From NZ13-RE01 sp049718665 (GTDB taxonomy: Bacteria > Dictyoglomota > Dictyoglomia > Dictyoglomales > Dictyoglomaceae): a stretch of DNA of 42,506 nucleotides. The stretch is from contig JBNARO010000017.1 in assembly GCA_049718665.1 (NCBI GenBank), positions 1 through 42,506 of the forward strand, written 5' to 3'. Of the stretch, positions 8,279-16,179 are shown piece after piece. The notes under the pieces were generated by a model. That model saw only the letters and a list, made by a program, of their open reading frames with translations. It was not told the origin of the DNA and searched no databases. Position numbers and translations under genes: made by a program. How positions within the stretch are numbered: position 1 is the first letter of the stretch; each line of letters begins with the position of its first letter.

Positions 8279-8783
8279 TTTTGCAGTTATCACTCTTTCT
8301 GATAGATCCGCAAGAGGAGAAAGGGAAGATAAAAGTGGACCTTCTATAATAGAATGGGTTAGAGAAAATTTTTCTTGGGATCTTTTAGAATATAAAATTC
8401 TTCCTGATGAAAAAGATCTATTAAGGAAAACTTTTTTGGATCTGATTTCTAAGAAGGTAGATGTTATTTTTACAACAGGAGGGACAGGGGTAACTTCGAG
8501 AGATATAACTCCTGATGTTACCTTAGAGATTATTGAAAAAAGATTACATGGAGTAGAAACCCTTATTATGGTGAAAAGTATTGAGATAACACCTTTATCT
8601 GCATTATCTCGAGGAGTTATAGGGATATCTGGAAAAACTTTGATAATAAATCTTCCTGGAAGCCCTAAGGCAGTATTAGAGAATCTTAATATAATAAAGC
8701 CTATTCTTCCTCATTTATTAGACAAAATTCAAGATAAAGATTATGAGTGTGAGAAGTATAGAAATGAATTTGAGAAAAAATAA
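8268..8783 (+). CDS. mog: Molybdopterin adenylyltransferase (MogA/MoaB family)
   Basis: This protein of about 171 residues adenylylates molybdopterin before MoeA inserts the metal. Family motifs: FAVITLSDRSARGEREDKSGP at the start, FTTGGTGVTSRDITPDVT in the centre (substrate-binding GGTG), ALSRGVIGISGKTLIINLPGSPKAV near the end. I start it at TTG 8268, ten bases after AGGAG; a TTG at 8259 lies too close to that site. MogA and MoaB cannot be told apart confidently by eye. The start overlaps the MOSC gene and the end overlaps tupA. Confidence 0.9.
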   Translation: MKISFAVITLSDRSARGEREDKSGPSIIEWVRENFSWDLLEYKILPDEKDLLRKTFLDLISKKVDVIFTTGGTGVTSRDITPDVTLEIIEKRLHGVETLIMVKSIEITPLSALSRGVIGISGKTLIINLPGSPKAVLENLNIIKPILPHLLDKIQDKDYECEKYRNEFEKK

Positions 8784-9564
8784 AATAATTTTTCTTTTAT
8801 TTTTGCTACTTATAACACCTTTATTTAGTTTTTCTTCATTAAGATTAGCAACTACTACAAGTGTTAAGGATTCAGGATTATTGGATGAAGTCCTTAAAGT
8901 CTTTGAAAATAAATATGGAATAAAAGTAGAGGTTTTAGCAGTAGGAAGTGGACAAGCATTTTCTTTAGCAAAAAGGCAAGATGTAGATATATTGATAGTT
9001 CACTCTCCAGAAGATGAGAAAATTTTCATTAAAGAGGGATGGGGAATAAAGAGGATTCCCATATTAAGAAACGACTTTGTTTTAGTAGGTCCAAAAGAGG
9101 ACCTTGCAAAAGTTAAAGGAAAGGATATAAAAACTGCATTTAAAATTATTGCGGAAAAGAAAGTCAATTTCGTATCTCGTTCAGATTTTTCCGGAACTCA
9201 TAAAAAAGAACTTTATCTTTGGAAGACTGTAGGAATAAATCCTGAAAAGGAAAAGTGGTATATAAAGTCGGGTGCTGGAATGGGAGCAAGCTTAATTTTG
9301 GCAGGGGAGATGAATGCCTATATTCTTACTGATAGAGCAACCTTTAATACTATAGCTTATAAAAAATTACCTCTGGAGATTTTAGTTGAAAAAGATAAAT
9401 TGTTAGAAAATGTTTATAGTATTATCCTTTTAAACCCAGAAAAAATTCCTCATGTTAAAAAATTAGAAAGGGAAATAAAAACTTTTATCGATTTTTTCAA
9501 ATCTCAAGACTTTATTGATATTGTGAAAAGTAAATTTAGCTCTGTATTTGAGATAATAAAATGA
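8764..9564 (+). CDS. tupA: Tungstate/molybdate ABC transporter, solute-binding protein (TupA-like)
   Basis: This 266-residue secreted binding protein captures oxyanions for the permease that follows. A signal peptide is clear (basic MNLRKNK, then a hydrophobic run to about residue 24), with no lipobox cysteine. The mature start LRLATTTSVKDSGLLDE carries the TTTS motif of TupA/WtpA-type proteins, and SRSDFSGTHKKELYLW is also family-typical. TupA proteins prefer tungstate over molybdate, so tungsten is the more likely substrate, but this is a family-level inference. I chose ATG 8764 over ATG 8743 because it gives a compact signal peptide. Overlaps mog by 20 bases and tupB by 4. Confidence 0.88.
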   Translation: MNLRKNKIIFLLFLLLITPLFSFSSLRLATTTSVKDSGLLDEVLKVFENKYGIKVEVLAVGSGQAFSLAKRQDVDILIVHSPEDEKIFIKEGWGIKRIPILRNDFVLVGPKEDLAKVKGKDIKTAFKIIAEKKVNFVSRSDFSGTHKKELYLWKTVGINPEKEKWYIKSGAGMGASLILAGEMNAYILTDRATFNTIAYKKLPLEILVEKDKLLENVYSIILLNPEKIPHVKKLEREIKTFIDFFKSQDFIDIVKSKFSSVFEIIK

Positions 9565-10193
9565 CCTTAGATATTATATTCCGTTCTATTTATATTGCTA
9601 TTTTTTCTCTTTTTTGGGGAAGTTTATTTGGGCTCCCTCTTGGTTTTTATTTAGCTCTCTCTAAGGTAAGATTTAAGAGACTTTTACTGCTTTTTCTTTA
9701 TATTCTTTTTGCTCTTCCCCCTATTAGTATTGGACTTTTTATCTACTTGTTATTTTCAAGATCTGGAGTTTTTGGTTTTTTAGGATGGCTTTTTACCCCT
9801 AAGGTTATGATAATTGCTCAAAGTATTATGGTTATTCCCTTGATAACTACAATTATTTACAATTCTCTTCAAGAAGTTGGAGAGAAAATTTGGGAGACTT
9901 CTCTTCTTATGGGAGCATCTTATTCTCAAATTCTTAGAACTATACTAAAAGAAATTAGGTTTAATATTGGCATAGCCTTGTCTACTGCTTTTGGAAGGGT
10001 GGTATCAGAGGTAGGAGCTTCAACAATAGTAGGTGGGGATATAGAGGGAAAAACTCGAACAATAACTACAGCTATACTTACTGAGACAAGAAAGGGAAAT
10101 TTTGATTTTGCTTTAGAACAAGCTCTTATTCTTATCTTAATATCTTTAATAATAAATTCCCTTATTTTATTATGGCAAGGGAAGATAAAATAA
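9561..10193 (+). CDS. tupB: Tungstate/molybdate ABC transporter permease (TupB-like)
   Basis: This is a 210-residue inner-membrane permease with about five hydrophobic segments. The cytoplasmic EAA-type loop that docks the ATPase is visible as ETSLLMGASYSQILRTILKEI, followed by STAFGRVVSEVGASTIVGGDIEG, a stretch characteristic of the tungstate/molybdate permease group. It starts on an ATGA overlap with tupA and ends inside the ATPase gene, so the three transporter genes are translationally coupled. The substrate follows from TupA and from the cofactor operon around it. Confidence 0.89.
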   Translation: MTLDIIFRSIYIAIFSLFWGSLFGLPLGFYLALSKVRFKRLLLLFLYILFALPPISIGLFIYLLFSRSGVFGFLGWLFTPKVMIIAQSIMVIPLITTIIYNSLQEVGEKIWETSLLMGASYSQILRTILKEIRFNIGIALSTAFGRVVSEVGASTIVGGDIEGKTRTITTAILTETRKGNFDFALEQALILILISLIINSLILLWQGKIK

Positions 10194-10867
10194 TTCTTTA
10201 TGCTCAAGATATTTTGAAATTCTATCCTCATTTTACTCTTAAAGTAGAAAGGCTATCCCTCGAAGAGGAAAAAGTATATTTTTTATTAGGACCCAATGGC
10301 TCTGGAAAAACTACTCTTCTTAGAATCCTATCAGGTTTAGATAAACCTGATAGGGGAAAAGTTTTCTTTAAAAGGCAGGATGTTCATAATAACCATATAA
10401 AAATCTATCCTGAATTAAGCTTTATTCCTACAAATCCTTATCTTTTTAAAGGTTCTGTAATAGATAATATTGCTTATGGTTTAAGATTAAAAGGATTATC
10501 AAAAAAAGAAGTGGAAAAAAGAATCAAAGATTTATGTGAAAGACTAAAAGTTAGTGATTTATTAGAGAAAGACGCTAAAAAACTTTCATCAGGAGAAGCT
10601 CAGATTGTTGCTTTAATAAGATCTTTAGTTCTTTTCCCTAAGCTTCTTCTTTTAGATGAGCCTACATCAAATTTAGATATAGAAAAAGCAAGATTACTTG
10701 AGGAGGTAATTTTAGAATATAAAAAGGAATATAAAATAACTTTACTTTGGAGCACCCATAATATCTTTCAAGCTCAAAAATTAGCTGATGATATATTTTA
10801 TCTTTGGAATGGGGAAATTATAGAAGAGAATAAAATTCCATGGGAATATTCAAGATTTTTGTATTAA
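10172..10867 (+). CDS. tupC: Tungstate/molybdate ABC transporter ATP-binding protein (TupC-like)
   Basis: This 231-residue ABC ATPase powers the TupAB system. Walker A is GPNGSGKTT at residues 40-48, the signature is LSSGEAQ, Walker B is LLLLDEPTSNLD, and the H-loop histidine is in WSTHNIF. It lacks the C-terminal regulatory (TOBE) domain seen in ModC, as is usual for TupC. It overlaps tupB by 22 bases. This is the last gene of the cofactor operon: a fresh promoter for the sugar operon begins 13 bases after it. Confidence 0.9.
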   Translation: MAREDKIILYAQDILKFYPHFTLKVERLSLEEEKVYFLLGPNGSGKTTLLRILSGLDKPDRGKVFFKRQDVHNNHIKIYPELSFIPTNPYLFKGSVIDNIAYGLRLKGLSKKEVEKRIKDLCERLKVSDLLEKDAKKLSSGEAQIVALIRSLVLFPKLLLLDEPTSNLDIEKARLLEEVILEYKKEYKITLLWSTHNIFQAQKLADDIFYLWNGEIIEENKIPWEYSRFLY

Positions 10868-10879
10868 CCACTATAATCC

Positions 10880-10909
10880 TTGACAATTAGAAAAACGATT
10901 TACTAAAAT
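10880..10909 (+). promoter_or_regulatory. Promoter of the xylB sugar operon
   Basis: TTGACA at 10880-10885 and TAAAAT at 10904-10909 are separated by 18 bases. This is a near-consensus vegetative promoter lying between the end of tupC and the start of xylB, with a leader of about 25 bases. It separates the sugar operon from the cofactor operon. Confidence 0.75.
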
Positions 10910-10941
10910 ATAGATAAAAATTCAGGAAAGAGGTGGTGGAT

Positions 10942-12483
10942 TTGCTAATTGGAATTGACGTGGGAACTACAGGTTCAAAAGCTTTACTTGTTGATAAAGA
11001 AGGAAAGGTAATCCAGTCTTGGACTGAAGAATATCCTTTATATACCCCATATCCAGGTTGGTCAGAACAAGATCCAGAAGATTGGTGGCGAGCAACAAAG
11101 AAAGCTATTCAAATGATATTAAAGTTATCTTCTATTTCTCCTAAGGAAATAAAAGGTATAGGACTTACAGGGCAGATGCATGGATCTGTATTCTTAGATT
11201 CTCAAGGAAATGTTATAAGAAGAGCAATACTTTGGAATGACCAGCGAACTGCAAAACAGTGCGAGGAAATTGTAGAAAGAGTAGGTGGAGTAAAAAACCT
11301 TCTTAATTTAACTCTAAATCTTGCTCTAACAGGATTCACTGCTCCTAAAATTCTATGGCTCAGAGAAAATGAGCCTGAGAATTATAAAAAAGTTAAAAAA
11401 GTCCTTCTCCCAAAGGATTATATTCGTTATCGCTTAACAGGAGAATATGCATCAGAAGTTTCTGATGCATCAGGAACCCTTCTTTTTGATGTAAAAAATA
11501 GAAGATGGTCTAAAGAGATGCTTTCTCTTCTTGATATCCCTGAGGATTTTATGCCGAAAGTTTATGAATCTCCTGAAATCACAGGATATATTAAAAAGGA
11601 TGTAGCTGAGGAATTGGGAATACCTGAAGGAACTCCTGTAGTAGGTGGAGGTGGTGATCAGGCTGCTCAAGCGGTAGGAACAGGAGTTGTAAAAAGTGGT
11701 ATTGTTTCTGTAACTCTTGGGACATCAGGCGTAGTTTTTGCTCATTTAGATAAGCCAGAAGGAGAAAAAGAAGGAAGACTTCATACTTTCTGCCATGCAG
11801 TTCCTGGTAAATGGCATACTATGGGAGTAATGCTCTCTGCGGGAGGATCTTTTAGATGGTTTAGAGATTCCTTTGGAGAGATTGAAATGGAAATTTCAAA
11901 ATGGACAGGAAAGGATCCTTATGAATTTCTTAGTATGGAAGCAGAAAAAGCTTCCCGAGGTTCTGAAGGATTAATATTTCTTCCATATCTTACTGGAGAA
12001 AGAACTCCATACCCTGATCCCATGGCAAAAGGAGTCTTTGTAGGTATAACTTTAAGACATAAAAAACCACATTTTGTAAGATCCGTCCTTGAAGGGGTAG
12101 CTTTTGGACTTAGAGATTCCTTGGAATTAATAAAAAGTTTGGGGATTGAGATAAAAGAAATCAGGGTATCTGGAGGGGGAGCACGAAGTCCTATATGGAG
12201 ACAGATTTTGGCAGATATTTTTAATAGTCCTATTGTTACTATTAATGTTACCGAAGGTGCAGCTTATGGTGCTGCTCTTATTGCTGGAGTTGGTGTAGGA
12301 ATATATGAAAGTGTTGAGTCTGCGTGTGATGCTACTATAAAAGTAGTAAGCAGAGAAGAACCTAAAAAAGAAAACGTATCTGCTTATAAAGAGCTATATG
12401 AACTTTATAGAGAGCTTTATCCTGTTATGAAAAATTATTTTAAAAAACTATCTTTATGGGTGGAAAAATATCATGAAGGATAA
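10942..12483 (+). CDS. xylB: Xylulokinase-type FGGY kinase
   Basis: This sugar kinase of about 513 residues phosphorylates D-xylulose in the pentose route. FGGY-family motifs: GIDVGTTGSKALLVD at the N-terminus, GLTGQMHGSVFLD and WNDQRTAKQ (typical of xylulokinases), GGGGDQAAQAVGTG in the middle, LPYLTGERTPYPD, and VSGGGARSPIWRQI near the end. TTG 10942 sits six bases after AGGTG and gives the usual start LLIGIDVGTTG; GTG 10933 and 10936 are alternatives. The next gene overlaps by 11 bases. Whether the true substrate is xylulose or another ketose cannot be settled from sequence alone. Confidence 0.88.
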   Translation: MLIGIDVGTTGSKALLVDKEGKVIQSWTEEYPLYTPYPGWSEQDPEDWWRATKKAIQMILKLSSISPKEIKGIGLTGQMHGSVFLDSQGNVIRRAILWNDQRTAKQCEEIVERVGGVKNLLNLTLNLALTGFTAPKILWLRENEPENYKKVKKVLLPKDYIRYRLTGEYASEVSDASGTLLFDVKNRRWSKEMLSLLDIPEDFMPKVYESPEITGYIKKDVAEELGIPEGTPVVGGGGDQAAQAVGTGVVKSGIVSVTLGTSGVVFAHLDKPEGEKEGRLHTFCHAVPGKWHTMGVMLSAGGSFRWFRDSFGEIEMEISKWTGKDPYEFLSMEAEKASRGSEGLIFLPYLTGERTPYPDPMAKGVFVGITLRHKKPHFVRSVLEGVAFGLRDSLELIKSLGIEIKEIRVSGGGARSPIWRQILADIFNSPIVTINVTEGAAYGAALIAGVGVGIYESVESACDATIKVVSREEPKKENVSAYKELYELYRELYPVMKNYFKKLSLWVEKYHEG

Positions 12484-13417
12484 TAATTTAGATGTTTTAT
12501 GTGTAGGTATTGCAGTAGCAGATGTTTTAGGAAAACCTATTGATTTCCTTCCTGAAAAAGGGAGACTTCTTTTGATTGATGAAATAACTTTAAATACAGG
12601 AGGATGTGCTGTAAATACAGGAATTGCTTTAGCAAAATTGGGAGCTAAAGTTGGAGTAATTGCAAGAGTAGGAAAGGATGGATTTGGAGATTTTATTATT
12701 TCACAACTTAAATATTATGGAATAGATACTCAAGGAATTGTAAGAGATGAAGAATTAAAAACATCTGCCACTATTGTGGCAATATCCTCCTCAGGTGAGA
12801 GAAGTTTTTGGCACTATTTAGGAGCAAATTCTAAACTTTCTTTAGAAGATATTCCTAATGATCTTTTGAAAAGCGCAAAAATACTTCATATAGCAGGTAC
12901 TAATGTTCTTCCTTCTTTAGATGGAAAACCCACTGCAGTCCTTTTGGAAAAGGCAAAAAATTTTGGATTAGTTACTTCCTTAGATACTGTCTGGGATGCA
13001 AAGGGGAATTGGTTAAAAAATCTTGAGGGAGTTTTTCCTTGTTTAGATTATTTTCTTCCCAGTTTTGAAGAAGCAAAAGCTATGACAAGAAAAGATGATC
13101 CATCTGAGATTGCAAGATTTTTCTTAGAGGAAGGGGTAAAAGTTGTTGCTTTAAAAATGGGAGAAAAAGGATCATATGTTACTGATGGAAAAGAAGAATA
13201 CTTTCTTTCTGCTTTTCCTGTGGAGGTTAAGGATACTACTGGAGCGGGGGATGCCTATGTAGCAGGTTTTTTAAAAGGGGTTCTTTTGGGATGGGATATA
13301 AAAAGATGTGGATTATTAGGAAATGCTGTAGGTGCTTTTTGCGTGAAAGAAATAGGAGCTTCAGCAGGAATTCCTGATTGGAAAACAGTCTTGGAATTTT
13401 TGAGAGAAAGAGCCTGA
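12473..13417 (+). CDS. PfkB-family carbohydrate kinase
   Basis: This is a 314-residue ribokinase-fold kinase. The N-terminal glycine motif TGGCAVNTGIALAKLGAKV and the C-terminal catalytic motif DTTGAGDAYVAGFLKG, with the catalytic aspartate, are both intact. The family phosphorylates sugars, sugar phosphates or nucleosides, and the substrate cannot be read from the sequence. It overlaps xylB by 11 bases and precedes a ribose/xylose-class transporter, so it probably acts on a sugar delivered by that transporter or on an intermediate of the same route. Confidence 0.87.
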   Translation: MKDNNLDVLCVGIAVADVLGKPIDFLPEKGRLLLIDEITLNTGGCAVNTGIALAKLGAKVGVIARVGKDGFGDFIISQLKYYGIDTQGIVRDEELKTSATIVAISSSGERSFWHYLGANSKLSLEDIPNDLLKSAKILHIAGTNVLPSLDGKPTAVLLEKAKNFGLVTSLDTVWDAKGNWLKNLEGVFPCLDYFLPSFEEAKAMTRKDDPSEIARFFLEEGVKVVALKMGEKGSYVTDGKEEYFLSAFPVEVKDTTGAGDAYVAGFLKGVLLGWDIKRCGLLGNAVGAFCVKEIGASAGIPDWKTVLEFLRERA

Positions 13418-13525
13418 AATTTGAAAAAAATTTGAAAAATAGAGATTTCAATATGAAACTTAAGAATGAATAAATATTTTTTGTGTTTTTAGGCTGTTTT
13501 TGTATTTTAATTAAAAATTTTTTCA

Positions 13526-13534
13526 TGCTAAAAT
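13526..13534 (+). promoter_or_regulatory. Extended -10 promoter of the sugar-binding protein gene
   Basis: TGC immediately followed by TAAAAT forms an extended -10 element in the 151-base AT-rich gap between the PfkB kinase and the binding protein. No good -35 is visible. A start about seven bases downstream would leave a short leader containing the AAAGGGGTG ribosome site. The rest of the gap shows nothing else I can name. Confidence 0.5.
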
Positions 13535-13568
13535 TAATATACACTTTAATTAGAAAGGGGTGAAATTT

Positions 13569-14564
13569 ATGAAAAGAGCCATTTTAATTGTTTCTTTATT
13601 AATGATTTTCCTTTTAATGTCTGCAACCGCTCAGCAACCCAAAAAACTCGTTTTTGCATGGATTCCAAAAGCATTAAATAACCCAGTATTTGAATTAGGA
13701 AGAGATGGAGCTTTTAAGAGAGCAGAAGAATTATCTAAACAAGGTCCATACAAAGTTGAAGTTCTATATGTAGGCTCAGTTGCGTCTGACGCAACTGAAC
13801 AAGCAAGAGTAGTAGAAGATGTTATTGCCCGTAAAGTAGATGGGATTGGAATATCCTGTAATGATCCAACAGCTTTAATTGATGTAATAAATAAGGCAGT
13901 AGATGCAGGAATTCCAGTTATGACATGGGATGCTGATTCTCCAAAGAGTAAGAGATTTACGTATCTTGGCGTTAATAACTATGAAGGTGGACGCTGGGCT
14001 GCAAAATTATTAGTAAGAGCAATGGGAACAAAAGGAGATGTAGCAATGCTTACTGGTGTTCCTGGAGCACTTAATTTAGAGGAAAGAATGCGTGGATTTA
14101 GGGATGAGATAAAACAATATCCTAATATTAAAATTGTAACTACCGTAGCATGTTATGATGACATTAATAAAGGTGTTCAGGTTGTAGAAGAGGTTATGCA
14201 GGCATATCCAAAATTAAGAGGATGGTTCTTTGTAGGACTATGGCCACTATTTGCAGAAAGAGGATCTATGCCATTATGGGAAAAGGCAGCAAAAGCTAAA
14301 AAGGTATTCACAGTTGCTTTTGATACTCTTCCTGTGGAATTACAATATCTCAAGGAAGGACTTCTTTGTGGTTTAGTTGGACAAAAATATTGGGGTTGGG
14401 GCTATGATACTATAGATATCCTATACCGTAAGGTAGTAAAAGGAGAAAAATTTCCTGATTGGATAGATAGTGGTATGGATATTGTAACAAGGAAGAATGT
14501 TGATGCAATGATTAGAGCATGGCTATTAAAAGATTTCAAAACTCCCTTACCTCCTCCATTCTAA
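13569..14564 (+). CDS. Sugar ABC transporter solute-binding protein (ribose/xylose class)
   Basis: This 331-residue secreted binding protein belongs to the periplasmic-binding family 4 (RbsB-like). The N-terminus MKRAILIVSLLMIFLLMSATA is a clear signal peptide, cleaved probably after ATA. No lipobox cysteine is present, so it is a free periplasmic protein rather than a lipoprotein. Mature-domain features include FAWIPKALNNPVFELGRDGA, GISCNDPTALIDVINKAVDAG, PVMTWDADSP and MLTGVPGALNLEERM. ATG 13569 has AAAGGGGTG upstream; the GTG at 13560 is part of that site and not a start. It is followed by a terminator-like hairpin and then by the ATPase and permease genes. The ligand is unknown; a pentose or polyol fits the xylB neighbour. 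Confidence 0.88.
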   Translation: MKRAILIVSLLMIFLLMSATAQQPKKLVFAWIPKALNNPVFELGRDGAFKRAEELSKQGPYKVEVLYVGSVASDATEQARVVEDVIARKVDGIGISCNDPTALIDVINKAVDAGIPVMTWDADSPKSKRFTYLGVNNYEGGRWAAKLLVRAMGTKGDVAMLTGVPGALNLEERMRGFRDEIKQYPNIKIVTTVACYDDINKGVQVVEEVMQAYPKLRGWFFVGLWPLFAERGSMPLWEKAAKAKKVFTVAFDTLPVELQYLKEGLLCGLVGQKYWGWGYDTIDILYRKVVKGEKFPDWIDSGMDIVTRKNVDAMIRAWLLKDFKTPLPPPF

Positions 14565-14590
14565 TTTCAAGGACTCTTAAGGATAAATTT

Positions 14591-14633
14591 GGGGTATTGG
14601 TAATTTTGCCAATACCCCTTTTATATATTTTTT
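14591..14633 (+). terminator. Attenuating terminator between binding protein and ATPase genes
   Basis: A perfect ten-base stem (GGGGTATTGG at 14591-14600 with CCAATACCCC at 14609-14618) and an eight-base loop are followed by TTTTATATATTTTTT. It lies inside the transporter operon. Such placement usually lets the abundant binding protein be made in excess over the ATPase and permease. Confidence 0.85.
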
Positions 14634-14650
14634 GGAGGTGAAAATTTCAT

Positions 14651-16168
14651 ATGGATCCAATAATAAGAATGGAAGGAATATCAAAGGCATTTCCAGGAGT
14701 TCAAGCATTAGATAGAGTGGATTTTGAAGCATATCCTGGAGAAGTCATGGGACTTGTAGGAGAAAATGGTGCGGGAAAATCTACATTAATGAAAATTTTA
14801 AGTGGTGCCTATAAGAAAGATGCAGGAAGAATATATCTTGATGGAAAAAGAATTGAGATTGAAGATCCTTATCATGCGCAAAGGTTAGGAATAAGTACTA
14901 TTTATCAAGAGTTTAATTTGACTCCTAATCAAACTGTAGCTCAGAATATTTTTTGCAATAGAGAACCCAAAAAAAATGGAGTTTTAGGAAAACTTGGCTT
15001 TGTAGATAGAGAAAAAATGGAGGAGGAAGCAAAGAAAATATTAGAAATTGTAGGGGCTGATGTGTCTCCTAAAGAATTGGTTAGAAATTTATCTGTAGCT
15101 GAAAAACAGATGGTAGAGATCGCAAAGGCTTTATCTTTTAAGGCAAAGATAATAATAATGGATGAACCTACATCAGCATTGGGGCCTGAAGAAGTAGAAA
15201 AATTGTTTGAGATTATAAGACAGTTAAAATCTCAAGGAATAGCAGTAATTTTTATATCCCATAGATTAGAAGAAGTATTTAAAATTGCAGATAGAATAAC
15301 AGTATTAAGGGATGGAAAGTTGGTAGGAATAATGAGGAAAGAAGAAGCTACACCTGAGAAAGTTATTTATCTAATGGTAAATAGACCTTTAACAGAAATG
15401 TTTAAAAAAGAAGAAGCAAAGTTAGGGGAAGTGGTTTTAGAAGTAAAAAATTTATCTAAAAAGGGAGTTGTCGAAAATATTAATTTTAAACTTTATAAAG
15501 GAGAGATATTGGGTATCGCAGGATTAGTTGGGTCAGGAAGAACAGAAATGGTAAGATTGATTTTTGGGGCAGATAAAAAAGATAGCGGAGAGATTTATTT
15601 AGAAGGGAAAAAAGTTGAGATAAATTCTCCTGAAGATGCGGTAAGATTAGGAATTGGATTTGTCCCTGAGGATAGACAAAATCAGGGATTAATTCTTAAA
15701 CTTGCAGTTAGAGAAAATATTGGAATACCTATTTTGAAAAAACTAGTAAATCTTCTTTTTATTAATAAAGGGAAATTGAACTCTATTGCTAAGGAATTTG
15801 TCCAAAAGTTGAATATTAAAACTCCAAGTTTACTTCAAAAAGTTTTATATCTTTCTGGAGGAAATCAACAAAAAGTGGTTTTAGCGAAGTGGTTATCTCT
15901 AAGTCCAAAGGTTCTAATTCTTGATGAACCTACAAGAGGTATTGATGTGGGGGCAAAGGTGGAAGTTCATGCAATAATGAATCAATTAGCAAAGTCTGGA
16001 ATAGGTATTATAATGATTTCATCTGAGATGCCCGAGGTTTTAGCTATGAGTGATAGAATATTGGTTATGAATGAAGGAAGGTTAGTTGCTGAAATGTCTA
16101 AAAAGGAAGCGACTCAAGAAAAGATTATGGCATATGCTTCAGGACATTTGGCATCTAATTATAATTAA
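14651..16168 (+). CDS. Sugar ABC transporter ATP-binding protein (RbsA/XylG-like, double ATPase)
   Basis: This 505-residue protein has two fused ATPase domains. Domain 1 has Walker A GENGAGKST, signature LSVAEKQM, Walker B IIIMDEPTSAL and ISHRLEEVF. Domain 2 has the degenerate Walker A GLVGSGRTEM typical of the family's second half, with intact LSGGNQQK signature and VLILDEPTRGIDVG. It provides energy for the sugar importer with the binding protein upstream and the permease 11 bases downstream. GGAGGTG precedes the ATG. A decayed relative lies at 18612-19235 on the other strand. Confidence 0.93.
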   Translation: MDPIIRMEGISKAFPGVQALDRVDFEAYPGEVMGLVGENGAGKSTLMKILSGAYKKDAGRIYLDGKRIEIEDPYHAQRLGISTIYQEFNLTPNQTVAQNIFCNREPKKNGVLGKLGFVDREKMEEEAKKILEIVGADVSPKELVRNLSVAEKQMVEIAKALSFKAKIIIMDEPTSALGPEEVEKLFEIIRQLKSQGIAVIFISHRLEEVFKIADRITVLRDGKLVGIMRKEEATPEKVIYLMVNRPLTEMFKKEEAKLGEVVLEVKNLSKKGVVENINFKLYKGEILGIAGLVGSGRTEMVRLIFGADKKDSGEIYLEGKKVEINSPEDAVRLGIGFVPEDRQNQGLILKLAVRENIGIPILKKLVNLLFINKGKLNSIAKEFVQKLNIKTPSLLQKVLYLSGGNQQKVVLAKWLSLSPKVLILDEPTRGIDVGAKVEVHAIMNQLAKSGIGIIMISSEMPEVLAMSDRILVMNEGRLVAEMSKKEATQEKIMAYASGHLASNYN

Positions 16169-16179
16169 GGAGGGAAAAT

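Noticed and set aside
13418..13525. A terminator or riboswitch in the AT-rich gap before the sugar-binding protein
   Set aside because: The repeated TTTGAAA-like runs do not form a convincing stem, and no known leader motif is visible.
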